This document shows positions 46,941-58,460 of a stretch of 64,000 nt of DNA, piece by piece. The position numbers were made by a program, and so were the translations under genes. The stretch's first letter is position 1. Each line of letters starts with the position of its first letter. The notes under the pieces are model-generated. The model did no database searches. It saw only the letters and a list, made by a program, of their open reading frames with translations, and had not been told where the DNA came from. The stretch is from Castor canadensis. Taxonomy: Eukaryota > Chordata > Mammalia > Rodentia > Castoridae. Where the stretch lies: assembly GCF_047511655.1 (NCBI RefSeq), contig NC_133387.1, forward strand, positions 141,974,853 to 142,038,852, in the 5' to 3' direction.

Positions 46941-47072
46941 TTAGAACTTATGTAACTGTGTCCAGAAATACATTAAGGCCGTTGCTAAAAAGCATGACAG
47001 GAAAGTCCAGATCAACCGTCTTCTCCAAAAAGTGAGTGGTAAGGGTGTCCTGAAGAACTGACAAAAGCCATC
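46941..47072 (-). CDS. BCL2L10: BCL2L10 exon 2 (BH2 end and C-terminal anchor)
   Basis: Encodes the last 43 residues, starting DGFCQFFRTPLPLTFW and ending at TAA (46943-46941). The acceptor on the minus strand is a clean pyrimidine-rich tract ending ttatag directly before GAT. The reading phase (0) matches exon 1. DGFC completes the BH2 motif whose Trp is the last codon of exon 1. Residues about 165-182 of the protein form a hydrophobic segment (IWTFLSCFLATALMYFW) after a basic WRRRL, typical of the C-terminal membrane anchor of BCL-2 proteins. The tail after it (TQLHKF) is slightly longer than the human ending as I recall it. This exon is too short to be found as a plain open frame. Confidence 0.93.
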   Translation of the reverse strand, partial: DGFCQFFRTPLPLTFWRRRLIWTFLSCFLATALMYFWTQLHKF

Positions 47073-47119
47073 CTATAAGGGACAGAGAGGAGAATTAGAC
47101 CCTAGCTCACCGTATACAG

Positions 47120-47216
47120 GAGGGGCGGGGGTGGTGGCGGTGGTGTACCTCAGTGGGCCAGTGTGTGCTTAGCATGTGCGAGGCACTGGATTCAATCCCC
47201 AGCACAAAAACAAAAC
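47120..47216 (+). repeat. ID-like SINE
   Basis: ggtggtgtacctcagtggg, then ggattcaatccccagcac. Confidence 0.75.
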
Positions 47217-47367
47217 ACCCCCCAAATGCACAGGAGGTTCTAGATTGTGCAATAAAATAATGCTTGTACTTAAAAGTGAGCACCAGGTAATTAGAAACCC
47301 TGGAGGAGCCAGGATTGTAAGAAGCAGTCCAACATGGTACACAGAACCAACTATTTAACTTTGTCAG

Positions 47368-47452
47368 GGACTGCTCAAGTAGCAGAGCACCTGCCTGTCA
47401 AGTGCAAGGTCCTGAGTTCAAACTCCAGTACCGCCAAAACAAATAAAACTTT
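47368..47452 (+). repeat. ID-like SINE
   Basis: gcacctgcctgtcaagtgca, then gagttcaaactccagtaccg. Confidence 0.9.
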
Positions 47453-47529
47453 GTTGTGTAGAGAAGGGTCACACTCAAAGTCGAGTGTGGGGGGTATATA
47501 AGTAAGCATGCTTGTTTCTTTTTCTTTTT

Positions 47530-47602
47530 AAAAAATATGGAATGCTTCACTAATTTTTGTGTCATCCTTGACAGGAGCCATGCTAATCTGCTCTGTAATC
47601 AT
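47530..47602 (-). pseudogene. U6 snRNA pseudogene (3' part)
   Basis: The plus strand shows tatggaatgcttcactaatt, then gtgtcatccttgacagg and gccatgctaatctgctctgt, the reverse complement of the 3' two-thirds of U6 snRNA, with several substitutions. The 5' third (promoter-proximal stem-loop) is lost or unrecognisable. Not a functional snRNA gene. It lies in BCL2L10 intron 1 on the same strand as the gene. Confidence 0.87.
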
Positions 47603-47792
47603 GCTCTTTTCTAAGCAAAGGACAGATGCCACTTTGGGAACTTCAAATTACTACATTGAAAAGTTATCACTGGAGACAATAAAGCCAGCAGCTCCAGCAA
47701 GGAAGGGACATGAACCCCAGGCTGTGGCATTTCAATGGCAGAGGGAGGAGAGGGGGAGCCCTAGTTAGCCAATTTGAGTTCAGCTTTTATTT

Positions 47793-47850
47793 ATTTATTT
47801 TTGGCAGTACTGGGATTTGAACGCAGGACTTGGAGCTTGTGCGCTAGGCC
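47793..47850 (-). repeat. ID-like SINE fragment
   Basis: ggcagtactgggatttgaac at the start; the 3' side is cut. Confidence 0.75.
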
Positions 47851-48595
47851 TCCAGAAGAATTTCAGCTGCTTGATGTTGAGATGATTCCCTAGTCAGTGC
47901 TGATTAGCCAAAACAATGAGAAGAAGACCAGATTCCCCCCTCCCCTCCTCTTCAGGTGCAGAGAAGAACCAGGCTCAGGTGGGGTTCTCAGAAACTAGGC
48001 CCAGTGAGGGCCAATAAACACCAGGAATAACACTGGTGTCCCCACTAACGCTGACACTGCCTTTCCCTCCTCAAGTGGAATATTTGTCACCATAGTAGGT
48101 CTAAATGCAGACAGGAGGGCACATTTTGAATTAACAAAAAAACTCGCTGGTTTTAATAAGATTAAATTTATCCTACAACATGCCCTTTCAGTCTTGATTC
48201 AATTCTAATGAGGACGGGAGGAAAGAAACAGAGGTCTAGCTTGGAATCCAAGAAACCTTCGCTCAGCTTAGGAGCTGCAGGCCAAAGGCGGGGCCCTACA
48301 CCCCGCCTACACCACAGAGATGGATGGAGGACTCCAACTGAAGCCTCGGACTGGAGGTCCCCGTGAGGGCAGATACAGTGCATAAGAAGTGAAGGAATCT
48401 GAGTCAGTGTCCCCTCAGGATGACCACACACACTTCCCCACCCCTCTATCTCATGGGTCTGGCCCTCTCCAAAGGTGTATTTAACAGGCAGTGGAGAGAA
48501 GGGAAAACTAAATCCACCCCGCTGGCGCCAGGTCATTGCTGACTGACTCCCCGGTAAATTCTACGCGAGCAAGGCAGACCTAACGTGGACTCTTA
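47851..48595. other. Intronic, no recognised feature
   Basis: A 122-codon minus frame at 48168-48536 shows no BCL-2 or other domain and is not called. Confidence 0.45.
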
Positions 48596-48775
48596 CTGAA
48601 AGCCCCAGGCTGATTGAGGCTAGGTCAAGGTTAAAGCGTGTAGACCCAATTAGGTGGGAGCTTCCTAATAGCCCCAGGCCGGCTAAGGCTAGGTCAAGGT
48701 CAAAGTGTGCTGACCCGAGTACTTGGGCGCCTCCTGAAAGCCCCAGGACTAAGTCTAGGTGAAGGTCAGACCCCT
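48596..48775. repeat. 69-bp tandem repeat, about 2.6 units
   Basis: Units start at 48596, 48665 and 48734, exactly 69 bp apart. Each begins CTGAAAGCCCCAGG or CTAATAGCCCCAGG and contains AGGTCAAGG or a variant. The third unit is truncated and has a 3-bp deletion before the AAGGTCA. It ends about 20 bp from the exon 1 splice donor. Confidence 0.95.
48625..48768 (+). promoter_or_regulatory. Array of extended nuclear-receptor half-sites
   Basis: TCAAGGTTA (48625-48633), TCAAGGTCA (48694-48702) and TGAAGGTCA (48760-48768). The middle one is the exact NR5A (SF-1/LRH-1) and ERR consensus TCAAGGTCA. In unit 2 it overlaps a preceding AGGTCA to form AGGTCAAGGTCA, a DR0-type arrangement. Function is inference. 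Confidence 0.4.
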
Positions 48776-49270
48776 GTATGCCCGCGCCTGCTCACCCAGC
48801 CGCCTTGAGCCTCCAGCCAGGCACGGTGCTGTCCCACGAGCCGAGCGCACAGCAAGGCCACCAGGCGCGGACAGTCCCGGGCAACTTCGTGGCGCGTCTT
48901 CCACTCGGCGACCACCGACGGCCCTCTCTCCAGCAGCGTCCCCGCGAAGGCCGCGAGCGTCACTACGCGGCCCCAGTTGAGGCCGCGGTTGTCGGAGAAC
49001 GTAGCTTCGGCCATCCGCGCCATCAGCTCGACGCGATTGCCCTGGTAGCCGATGTAGCGGGAGAAGAAGGCCCAGTGGCGACGCCGTAACCGGGTGGCGG
49101 CGGCGCGCAGCACGGCGGCCTCGGGCGTGGACGGGGGCGGCTCGGGGGCGCCCGGCTCGGGCTCCCGGGCGCAGTACTGCAGGTAGTCGGTCAGCAGCCG
49201 CTCGGTGCGCTCCCGCAGCGGGTCCGCCATGCTCCAGCCTCTGCACCTGCCTCGCCCCCCGGCTTGTTTT
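48770..49270. promoter_or_regulatory. CpG-rich island over BCL2L10 exon 1
   Basis: Frequent CpG and high G+C compared with the rest of the window, covering exon 1 and the start codon. Confidence 0.75.
48796..49230 (-). CDS. BCL2L10: BCL2L10 exon 1 (apoptosis regulator, BCL-2 family)
   Basis: 145 codons from ATG at 49230 to a Trp codon followed by a GTGAGC donor. With exon 2 the product is 188 residues, close to other mammalian BCL2L10 proteins (about 190-200). Visible parts: MADPLRERT start and BH4-like helix (residues 8-20); Pro-rich loop (29-36); BH3-like region near 37-52; BH1 with NWGRVV at 85-90 and FAGTLLERGP after it; BH2 beginning WLEAQGGW at 138-145. BCL2L10 sits on mitochondrial/ER membranes and binds BAX/BAK-type relatives, with strong oocyte expression in several mammals. 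The chosen ATG has A at -3 and G at +4. The frame stays open 47 codons upstream, but that part is unlike the family. Relative to human as recalled, a short insert between BH1 and BH2 is absent. Confidence 0.95.
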
Positions 49271-49400
49271 CTAGACCCGCCTGGCCGCTTGCTTTTCCGA
49301 GGTCGGGAGAGGAGCCTTTGATGGGAATCCCACTTGCACCTGGAAGGTGCACACGTGTGTGCTGCATTCACTCATTCAGTCACTCACCTGCACTGAGTCA
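49231..49400 (-). promoter_or_regulatory. BCL2L10: BCL2L10 5' flank with E-box cluster
   Basis: Five E-boxes in 150 bp upstream of the ATG: CACCTG at 49244, CACTTG at 49331, CACCTG at 49337, palindromic CACGTG at 49352 and CACCTG at 49385. No clear TATA box. Whether this is 5' UTR or promoter cannot be told. Confidence 0.4.
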
Positions 49401-50254
49401 GCCTGTGGGGTGCTAGGCCTACTCCCTCTCAGCCCTAGAGCTGTAATGGAGACCAAGGCCTGTGGTCCTCGACTCAAGGACTCTAAGGTCTAGAGTTGGG
49501 GGGCGGGGCACAAAGGAATGGGCCATTCATTGAATTTCAGTTAATTGTTACTGAAATAGTCCAAGTTCAGGTATTCAGTTCTTGGGAGGTGGTTGCTGCT
49601 TTTACTACCATTTCTATATGCTTAGAGATCTTTACTTTTTACCAGCCAATACTCTTTTCTCCAGTCCTGATAGACTAAATACATGTTACATTTAAAGTCC
49701 CTATTACTCTATAGCTTCCTTCTCGGACTAGACCCACACTGATGGTGAATTACTTAGCAGTCCAGTTCCCGAGTCCCTGCCCAGACTGGACACCACCAGG
49801 GGCCAGAAGTTTAAAATTTGGTTCCCCTGGACCATGCTCCATCTCTAGCCTTGGGGCCATTTTGCTTTCTCTCTCTACTCCCTGGTGTGTAGTAAAACCC
49901 TCAGTAAACATTTGCTCTGCAAACAAGTGACTACAGCTACCACTTACTTAAATGAGTCCACGGAACAGCTGGCCTGGCTGAGTTCTGACTGTGGCCCATC
50001 ACCTACCTGAACAGGCAGCTCTGAAGGTGGGTCTGACATCCTCCCCCAGGCCCCCAGGTTTTTCCCACAGCTGTGCCAGCTATGATGGTGGAAGGGACTC
50101 TCTGAGGAGCAAGGCTCAGGCTGGGCCTGCAAAGCCAGAACCCCCACTGGGAGAAGGGGTGGTCAGACCGACAGCTTAGGGGAGGCACATACAGTCCCTC
50201 CAGAGTCAATGCACCTGCCTGCCAGACCCTGGCCACCTGCTTTACCCAGGAATG
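49401..50254. other. Intergenic BCL2L10-GNB5
   Basis: Opposed frames around 49944-50236 are not a recognised protein. No clear repeat. Confidence 0.45.
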
Positions 50255-50299
50255 ACTGTCTGAGGTGACCTTTTATTCCCCTAATAATGTATTCCTGTA

Positions 50300-50620
50300 T
50301 ACACACACACACATTACTGGGTTGAACTCAAGGCTTCATGCTTGCACTTGAGCCACACCTCTAGCCCATTTCTCTCTGATACTGGGTTTTGCTTTTTGTC
50401 CAGGCTGGCCTAGACCATGGTCCTCTCATTTTAAGCTCCCCCCGCCCTTTGCGAGGATGACAGGCATGCACCACCATGTGCAGCTTTTTGCCATTGAGAT
50501 GGGGTCTTACGAACTATTTTGCCCAGGTTAGCCCTGAACTGCAATCCTTCTTATCTTAGCAAAAAAGTAGCTAGGATTACAGATGTGAGTCACTGGCGCC
50601 TGGCTGCTGCTTTTTCTTTC
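50300..50620 (-). repeat. Tripartite SINE, antisense to window
   Basis: Short CA run, then ctgggttgaactcaaggctt, then two B1-like monomers ending ccaccatgtgcagc and gatgtgagtcactggcgcc. Confidence 0.88.
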
Positions 50621-50621
50621 T

Positions 50622-50750
50622 TTTTTCTTTTTTTGAGATGGGGGTCTATCTTGCTCAGGCTAGTCTCAAACTCTTGGGTTCAAGCCATCTTCCCCTTTCT
50701 CTCTCCTGAGTAGCTGGGACTATAGCTGTGTATCACCATACATGCTATCT
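50622..50750 (-). repeat. B1-like SINE monomer
   Basis: ttttgagatgggggtctatc, then agtagctgggactatagctg. Confidence 0.88.
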
Positions 50751-51525
50751 TTTGAATGAGGGATTTTCTAAAACAAAGAATAAACCTCTATACCACTAAA
50801 AAAAAAAAAAACGGAAAAGAATGGAGTCTGTTAAAAAAAAAAGCACTTGGTATTTTCTAGAAGGAATTAAATTTCAAATAAAGACAAGATATTCTTTTGA
50901 TTACAAAGGCATTATTATTCAAGACTGCCAATCAATCTGTCTATATAATTACAGTAGCAGTGCAATGCACAGGAATATAATTTATACAGACACACTCCAC
51001 TTCAACCTAAGTGTTTTCAATAATACTACTAATAGGTTTTTTAATAAGTTCACTGTCCTGTGTTCCCACAGGAGGGCTTTGCTCCCTCTCAGAAGCATTT
51101 GTGTTACAAACATCATTCAGCCTTTCCCTGCAGTGAGGGCAAATGCCCTAGAGTGATACAGGATATATTCACATCACCCTACATCGCTGAGTCAGACATC
51201 CCATCCATACCATGCCTACCTCTGCTTCATTTATAATAGTTCACACAGACAAAAATGTCTATCTGAAGAAAGACAATAGAACAGGAGGCTGAAAAAGATA
51301 CTTTTACAATAAAAACACATTTAAAAAAAGTAATTTTGTGTAATTACATTTGGAATTGGAATTTCTTCTTTCACAGATCAATTGTCCTTCTCAGACGGTC
51401 TATAAAACCAGCACTTCTAGAGGAAGCTTCCAAGAGTCATAGTCCACACCAAGAGAAGGCAGATTGTAAAGTGCTCGAAAACCAAGGATGCCAGGAAATA
51501 ATGTAGTAATATGGATTTGTTTTCT

Positions 51526-51936
51526 TTTTGGGTGATACTGGGGTTTGACCTCATGGCTTCCTGCTTGCTAGGTAGGCACTCTATCACCTGAGCCTTTCCT
51601 GTAGCCCTTGTTGCTCTGGTTATTTTGGAGATAGGGTCTTTCTTTTTGTCCAAGCCAGCCTGGACCTATATTCTGTTTTACACTTCCCACCATCACTGGG
51701 ATGATAGGTGCATGCCACCAAGCTCAGCTTTTTTCTTTGGGAGTTTTTATCCAGGCTGGCCTGGAACCACAATCCCTCCGATCTCAGCCTCCCATGTAGG
51801 TTGGGATAACAGGTGTGTACCACTGCACCCAGCTATTGGTTGACTTTTTTTTGCCTGGGCTGGCCTTAAACTGTGATCCTCCTGATCTCAACCGCCCAAG
51901 AAGCTAGGACTACAGGCGTGAGCCATCAGCTCTGGC
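51526..51936 (-). repeat. Four-part SINE chain (three B1-like monomers + ID)
   Basis: ID complement (gtgatactggggtttgacct), then monomers ending ataggtgcatgccaccaagc, acaggtgtgtaccactgcac and acaggcgtgagccatcagc. Confidence 0.88.
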
Positions 51937-52268
51937 AGAATGTTTTAAATGCTGAATCCTATTGGTAACAGAATGAGCTGAGACTAATAAAATTCAGAAT
52001 ATTCTTACAAATGGACAAATTTTAGAAAGTGTTCAAAGTGAAAAACACTGTGGTTAAAGGGGTTCTTGTAGTGCTGACGGCTAACGCTGGAGTATTTCTG
52101 GGGTGGTGGTTTTAATAGTGATACCGGAGCTGTGTTCTGGGTCTTGAGCTATGGAGTTGCTTCCTTAAGTTAACCCGCAGGAAACCCTCCACTCCTCTAG
52201 AAGTCATGGATATTTACAGGTGAAGATTTCATGTCTTATTCTCGGTGCATTCTGTCTCTGTGACATGA

Positions 52269-52280
52269 TTAAGCCCAGAC
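52269..52280 (-). CDS. GNB5: GNB5 terminal coding exon (Val-Trp-Ala-stop)
   Basis: On the minus strand an acceptor ending tcttcacag is followed by GTC TGG GCT TAA. Joined in phase 0 to the preceding exon (ending ...HTLR) it gives HTLRVWA-stop, the known C-terminus of G-beta-5. Only 12 coding bases; the rest of the exon is 3' UTR. Confidence 0.9.
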   Translation of the reverse strand, partial: VWA

Positions 52281-54740
<2,460 letters not shown>

Positions 54741-54837
54741 CACTGAGGGAGAAGTCCACGCTGGATGCTCCAAATATAATGCTTTCTTTGGAATAGATGG
54801 CGACTTCCCTGTCTGCCCGGAGGTCATAGAGGCGACA
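54741..54837 (-). CDS. GNB5: GNB5 coding exon (WD repeat 5-6 region)
   Basis: 97 bp, phase 0 start at TGT. It encodes [18 protein letters not shown] and continues to SVDFSLS plus the first G of a Gly codon. Acceptor tttgcactccag, donor GTAAGA. The CRLYDLR block ends a WD blade and [12 protein letters not shown] starts the next. All 32 residues agree with G-beta-5 as I recall it. Confidence 0.96.
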
Positions 54838-54874
54838 CTGGAGTGCAAAGAAACAAAAAAGCACTTACTCCTTT

Positions 54875-55185
54875 TTTGTAGTACCGGGCTTTAAATTCAG
54901 GGTAGATAAGCAACTGCTCTACCACTTGAACCATGCCCCCAAACCCTTTTTGGTTTATTTTCAAATAGGGTCTCACGTTTCTGCAGGGCTGGCCTGAACT
55001 GCAGATCCTCCCTATTTATGCTTCCTGAGTAGCTGGGATGACAGGTGGGCACACCCCCACGCCCAGCTATTTGTTGAGATGGGATCTCTTGATCTTTCTG
55101 CCTCTCTCTAAGGTGATCCTCCCGATCTCAGCCTCCCATGTTGCTAGGATTATAGTTCCAGTGTGAGCTGCCGTGCCTGGCAAGG
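54875..55185 (-). repeat. Tripartite SINE, ID part diverged
   Basis: agtaccgggctttaaattca, then two B1-like monomers ending caggtgggcacacccccac and gtgtgagctgccgtgcctgg. Confidence 0.85.
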
Positions 55186-56311
55186 GGCACTTCTACCTCC
55201 ACTTTGGTGAAATGATGATCTCAGAGCTACCGGTGGGTGCTGGTAGCTTCTGTGCTTTGAGGGGTAAGGGAAGAAAACCTTTTTAGTCCTGTTTTTTCAT
55301 CCCTCAGTCCTTCCATCTAACACTCTCCCAACTGAGCTATTTTGGCTTGCCCCGTCCCTCGATCCTGATTTCTGTTAATTCCCATGAATTAGAGGAGAAG
55401 AAAAGGAATAGCAGATACAGAAAAAATTTTTTAGGTATAAAACTAAAAATGAAATTTTGTGGTTTTTTTTCCTGATGAATGAATGTGGTCACTGTAGAAA
55501 ATTCAGAAATATTCAGAAATGCACAAAGAAAGAAATGAGCCACCCAAATCCTAGAGCTATTTATTACGGTCTGGGCTATTTCCTTTCGTCTTGTTTCTGT
55601 TTTATGTGTGCACATGGGGTCCATGTTTCACTGTTGTTTTTATTAACATGTTATAAGCATTTCCCTACATCCTTAAATAGGCCTCAAAAAAGATGAATTA
55701 CATAATTGTCAAATACCCCTTGTGTGGATATATCATTACCTGTTAAGTATTTTGCTTGTGACCAAATTTTCTTTTATACATAGCAGAATGGTGAGCATTT
55801 TTGTGTAAAAATCCTTGCATACATCTCTGGTATTTTCCTTAGAATAGCTGAAGAGTAGAGTCCTTAGGATAGAATTGTTCCTGAGAAGTGGCGTGACCAG
55901 ACCAAAGGGCAGAGATCTAAGCTGCAGGAGGGCGGGCGGTACCCTAGGTCCCCACCCAGGCTCCTCCAAGACTCCTTCGGCCTTACCGCCTCTACCTGGA
56001 GGCTGCCTGGCTGGTCCAGGAGGCCAAAGGGGCAGCTGGTCATTTGAGCTTGCGTTTGTCTGACTCTAGGTGGGGCTTTGCAAACACTTCGGGTGTCTAC
56101 TTGCCATTCTGCATTTGCTGCTTTGCAAGGAGACTGCCTACACCCTTCCTCTACCTTAGTGCTCATCTTGATTACGCACCCCCAGTCACAAAGGACTTTT
56201 ACCTGTTTGGCCACCTGTGTGGCACAAATTTTTCCAAAATGTACAACCTTGTATTTCGTTATATAGTTCTGAAATCTGAAATTGTAAAATTTTGATTATT
56301 ATCAAAAATCT
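55186..56311. other. GNB5 intronic, no recognised feature
   Basis: Frames at 55337-56295 on both strands lack family similarity. The 55380-55850 part looks like old AT-rich repeat sequence. Confidence 0.45.
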
Positions 56312-56421
56312 CAGGGCTGGAGGTGTGGCTCAAGCAGTAGAGTGCTTGCTTTGCAAGCAGGAAGTCCTGAGTTCAAACCCCAGTCCCACCAAAAAAACAA
56401 AAACAAACAAACAAACAAAAA
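56312..56421 (+). repeat. ID-like SINE with (CAAA)n tail
   Basis: ggctggaggtgtggctcaag, then gagttcaaaccccagtccc, then A/CAAA-rich tail. Confidence 0.92.
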
Positions 56422-56514
56422 ATCTCAAGCTATTCTCTTGTGGTTTCTTCCATAAGCAGTAAGTCAGAGTGAAATCTGTTATTAAAAAAACACCTGATCT
56501 TTTCTTTTCTTTTC

Positions 56515-56605
56515 TTGCATGGTACTAGGGTTTGATGGAAGTCAGGGCCTTGTACTTGCTAGGTAGGTGCTCTACCACTTGAGCTGTGCCTCCAGCCCTG
56601 CTACT
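56515..56605 (-). repeat. ID-like SINE
   Basis: catggtactagggtttgatg, then cttgctaggtaggtgctcta. Confidence 0.9.
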
Positions 56606-56702
56606 TCATATTTAAAAAAAAAATAGGTCCACAAAATTTGCCATTAGTATAAAAAGACAACTGGGTTCATGTTTGGCTCAGCAGTTTATGTCTGAGACAT
56701 TT

Positions 56703-57022
56703 TTTTTTTTTGGCAGTAGAGGGCATTGAACTCAGGGCCTTGCACGTGCTAGGCAGGCCTTCTATCACTTGGGCCCCCCCGCCCTTTTTGCTTTGATTAC
56801 TTTTGAGATAGGATCTCATTTTATGCTCCTGTGGTTTGGACTGTGATCCTATTTATGCTTCTCTGTGTGGCTGGGGATAACATGCATGAACCACCGTGCC
56901 CAGCCATTGGTTGAGATGGGATCTCAAGTATTATCTGCTGGGGCTAACCTCAAACTTCAATCCTCCTAATCTCTGCCTCCCAAGTAGCTAGGATTATAAG
57001 CTTGAGCCATTGAGCTAGGCCA
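56703..57022 (-). repeat. Tripartite SINE, antisense
   Basis: ggcagtagagggcattgaac, then B1-like monomers beginning tttgagataggatctcatt and gagatgggatctcaagta. Confidence 0.9.
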
Positions 57023-57089
57023 TGTCTGAGAGTTTTAAGAAAATAATAAAACAGTAACAAAAATACTTACTTAAAGAAGTGTTTTTCAT

Positions 57090-57207
57090 TTGTTTATTTT
57101 TTGAGACTGGGTCTTGCTTTATAACAGGTTGGTCTCAAACTTGCAATTCTCCTTCTTCAGCCTCCCAAGTCTTAGGATTATAAGTACATACCACCACACC
57201 AGGCAAG
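57090..57207 (-). repeat. B1-like SINE monomer
   Basis: ttgagactgggtcttgcttt, then ggattataagtacataccac. Confidence 0.85.
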
Positions 57208-57261
57208 AGCAGTGAAAAAATAAATGCCCCAAAATGGAAGGATGATTAGGTAAATGATGAC

Positions 57262-57475
57262 AAGCCAGGTGCTGGTAGCTCACACCTGTATTCTTAGCTA
57301 CTTGGGAGGCTAAGATCAAGAGGATCACAGTTTGAGGCCAGCCTGGGCAAATAATTCAAGAGACCCAATCTCTAAAACTAGAGCAAAATGGACTGGAGTT
57401 GTAGCTCAAGCAGTAAAGTGCTTTCTTTGCAAGCACGAAATCCTGAGTTCAAACCCCAGCCCTACCTCTCCCTGC
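57262..57475 (+). repeat. B1-like + ID composite SINE
   Basis: ccaggtgctggtagctcaca head, gtagctcaagcagtaaagtg body, gagttcaaaccccagcccta end. Confidence 0.92.
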
Positions 57476-57825
57476 CCCGCCCAAGAGAGCACGTCCGTCC
57501 ATAACATGGAGACTATGCAATCGTTAAGAAGATATACTGGAGAAAAATGTTCTTGCTATGGGAAAGAGTCTGCAATCTGTTGCTAGAAAAAAGGGCAAAT
57601 ATATAAATAAGTGTTTTGTTTACAAAGTAAAAAGATAGGATTTCATTCAACTGTGATTTTTCTTGGGCAGGGACATTAAAAGTAGTTTAACTCCCTCCTC
57701 CCATTTTCTTCAGTTAATACATATTACTTATGCAACCACCAGAAAATAATATTTAAAAAAAAATAAAATTCAGTTACTTATCTCTCTTTTGCATTGGTAA
57801 AGCTCTCGATCACTTAGCAACCTAC

Positions 57826-57874
57826 CGTGGCATCATCTGACCCAGAAGCAAAGGCGTCTCCGCTAGGGTAGTAG
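57826..57874 (-). CDS. GNB5: GNB5 small coding exon (49 bp)
   Basis: One base completing Arg (CG|C) and 16 codons YYPSGDAFASGSDDAT. Acceptor ctctctgcag, donor ACG|GTAGGT. It encodes the GSDDAT centre of a WD blade. Because 49 is not a multiple of three, skipping it would shift the frame. Splices to 54837 (phase 0). Confidence 0.95.
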
Positions 57875-58230
57875 CTGCAGAGAGAGGATGGAGAAAGTGT
57901 GTCACCCAGAGTGGTCACGCTATCCCTCGGTGCCCTGCAGAACCCTGGGCAGGCCGTCTCATGCTAGGCCCTCAGAACCAGAACCCCCCCTTCTAGGAAC
58001 ACAGGAACCTTTGTCACCGATGTCCCCAGAGGGGGCACCCATATGGCAGGCCACTGGCCTCTAGTTTTCTTCTTGTAAACAGGGGACAATGACAGCAGGC
58101 TTGCTGAGTGTTAGCATAAGTGACAGATATGTCATCTGCATCAGGTGTGGAGCAGAGCAGACCCCCTGGATGCTCAGGCCCCTTCACCACACACCTAATT
58201 CCCAAGACTGGGTTTAGAGCTCAGGGATAA
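57875..58230. other. GNB5 intronic, no recognised feature
   Basis: Nothing assignable. Confidence 0.45.
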
Positions 58231-58460
58231 GACAGTGGCTATTAACACAGACACTGGAGCCAGGGGTCCAGAGCCACCTTCAGTCATCTGCACTGTCACT
58301 TACTACCCGTGAGATTTTTCGTAAGTAGCCTTATTTGTCCAACCTCAGTTTCCTCATCTGAAAAGCCGGGCTACAAATGCATACTTCGTATTGTGAAGAT
58401 TAAACAAGACCGCACATGTAAGGAGTGTGCATGGAGCCAAATAAAAGCATTCAGCAAGTG
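58231..58460 (+). repeat. MIR, nearly full length
   Basis: acagacactggagccagggg, cactgtcacttactacccgt, caacctcagtttcctcatct, gtgaagattaaacaagac and gcattcagcaagtg are in exact MIR order; the best-preserved MIR of the window. Confidence 0.85.

Larger units (their letters stand above)
47073..48795 (-). other. BCL2L10: BCL2L10 intron 1
   Basis: GTGAGC donor at 48795 and ttatag acceptor at 47073. The intron interrupts the BH2 motif between Trp and Asp, the position shared across multidomain BCL-2 family genes. It holds SINEs, a U6 pseudogene and a 69-bp tandem repeat. Confidence 0.9.
50255..52268 (-). other. GNB5: GNB5 3' UTR (predicted, extent uncertain)
   Basis: Follows the GNB5 stop. Candidate polyadenylation signals on the minus strand are ATTAAA at 51045-51040 and AATAAA at 50277-50272. 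The stretch 50751-51525 is non-repetitive and A/T-rich, as expected of a long brain-gene 3' UTR. SINEs occupy 50300-50750 and 51526-51936. End chosen by the distal AATAAA; a nearer end is equally possible. Confidence 0.35.

Noticed and set aside
47851-48540. 122-codon frame as an alternative BCL2L10 exon
   Set aside because: No BCL-2 motif; the true exon 2 is at 46941-47072.
48766-49371. 201-codon frame starting 47 codons upstream of BCL2L10 MADPL
   Set aside because: The extra N-terminus is unlike the BCL-2 family, and the MADPL ATG has a good context. The frame also runs past the exon 1 donor into the intron.
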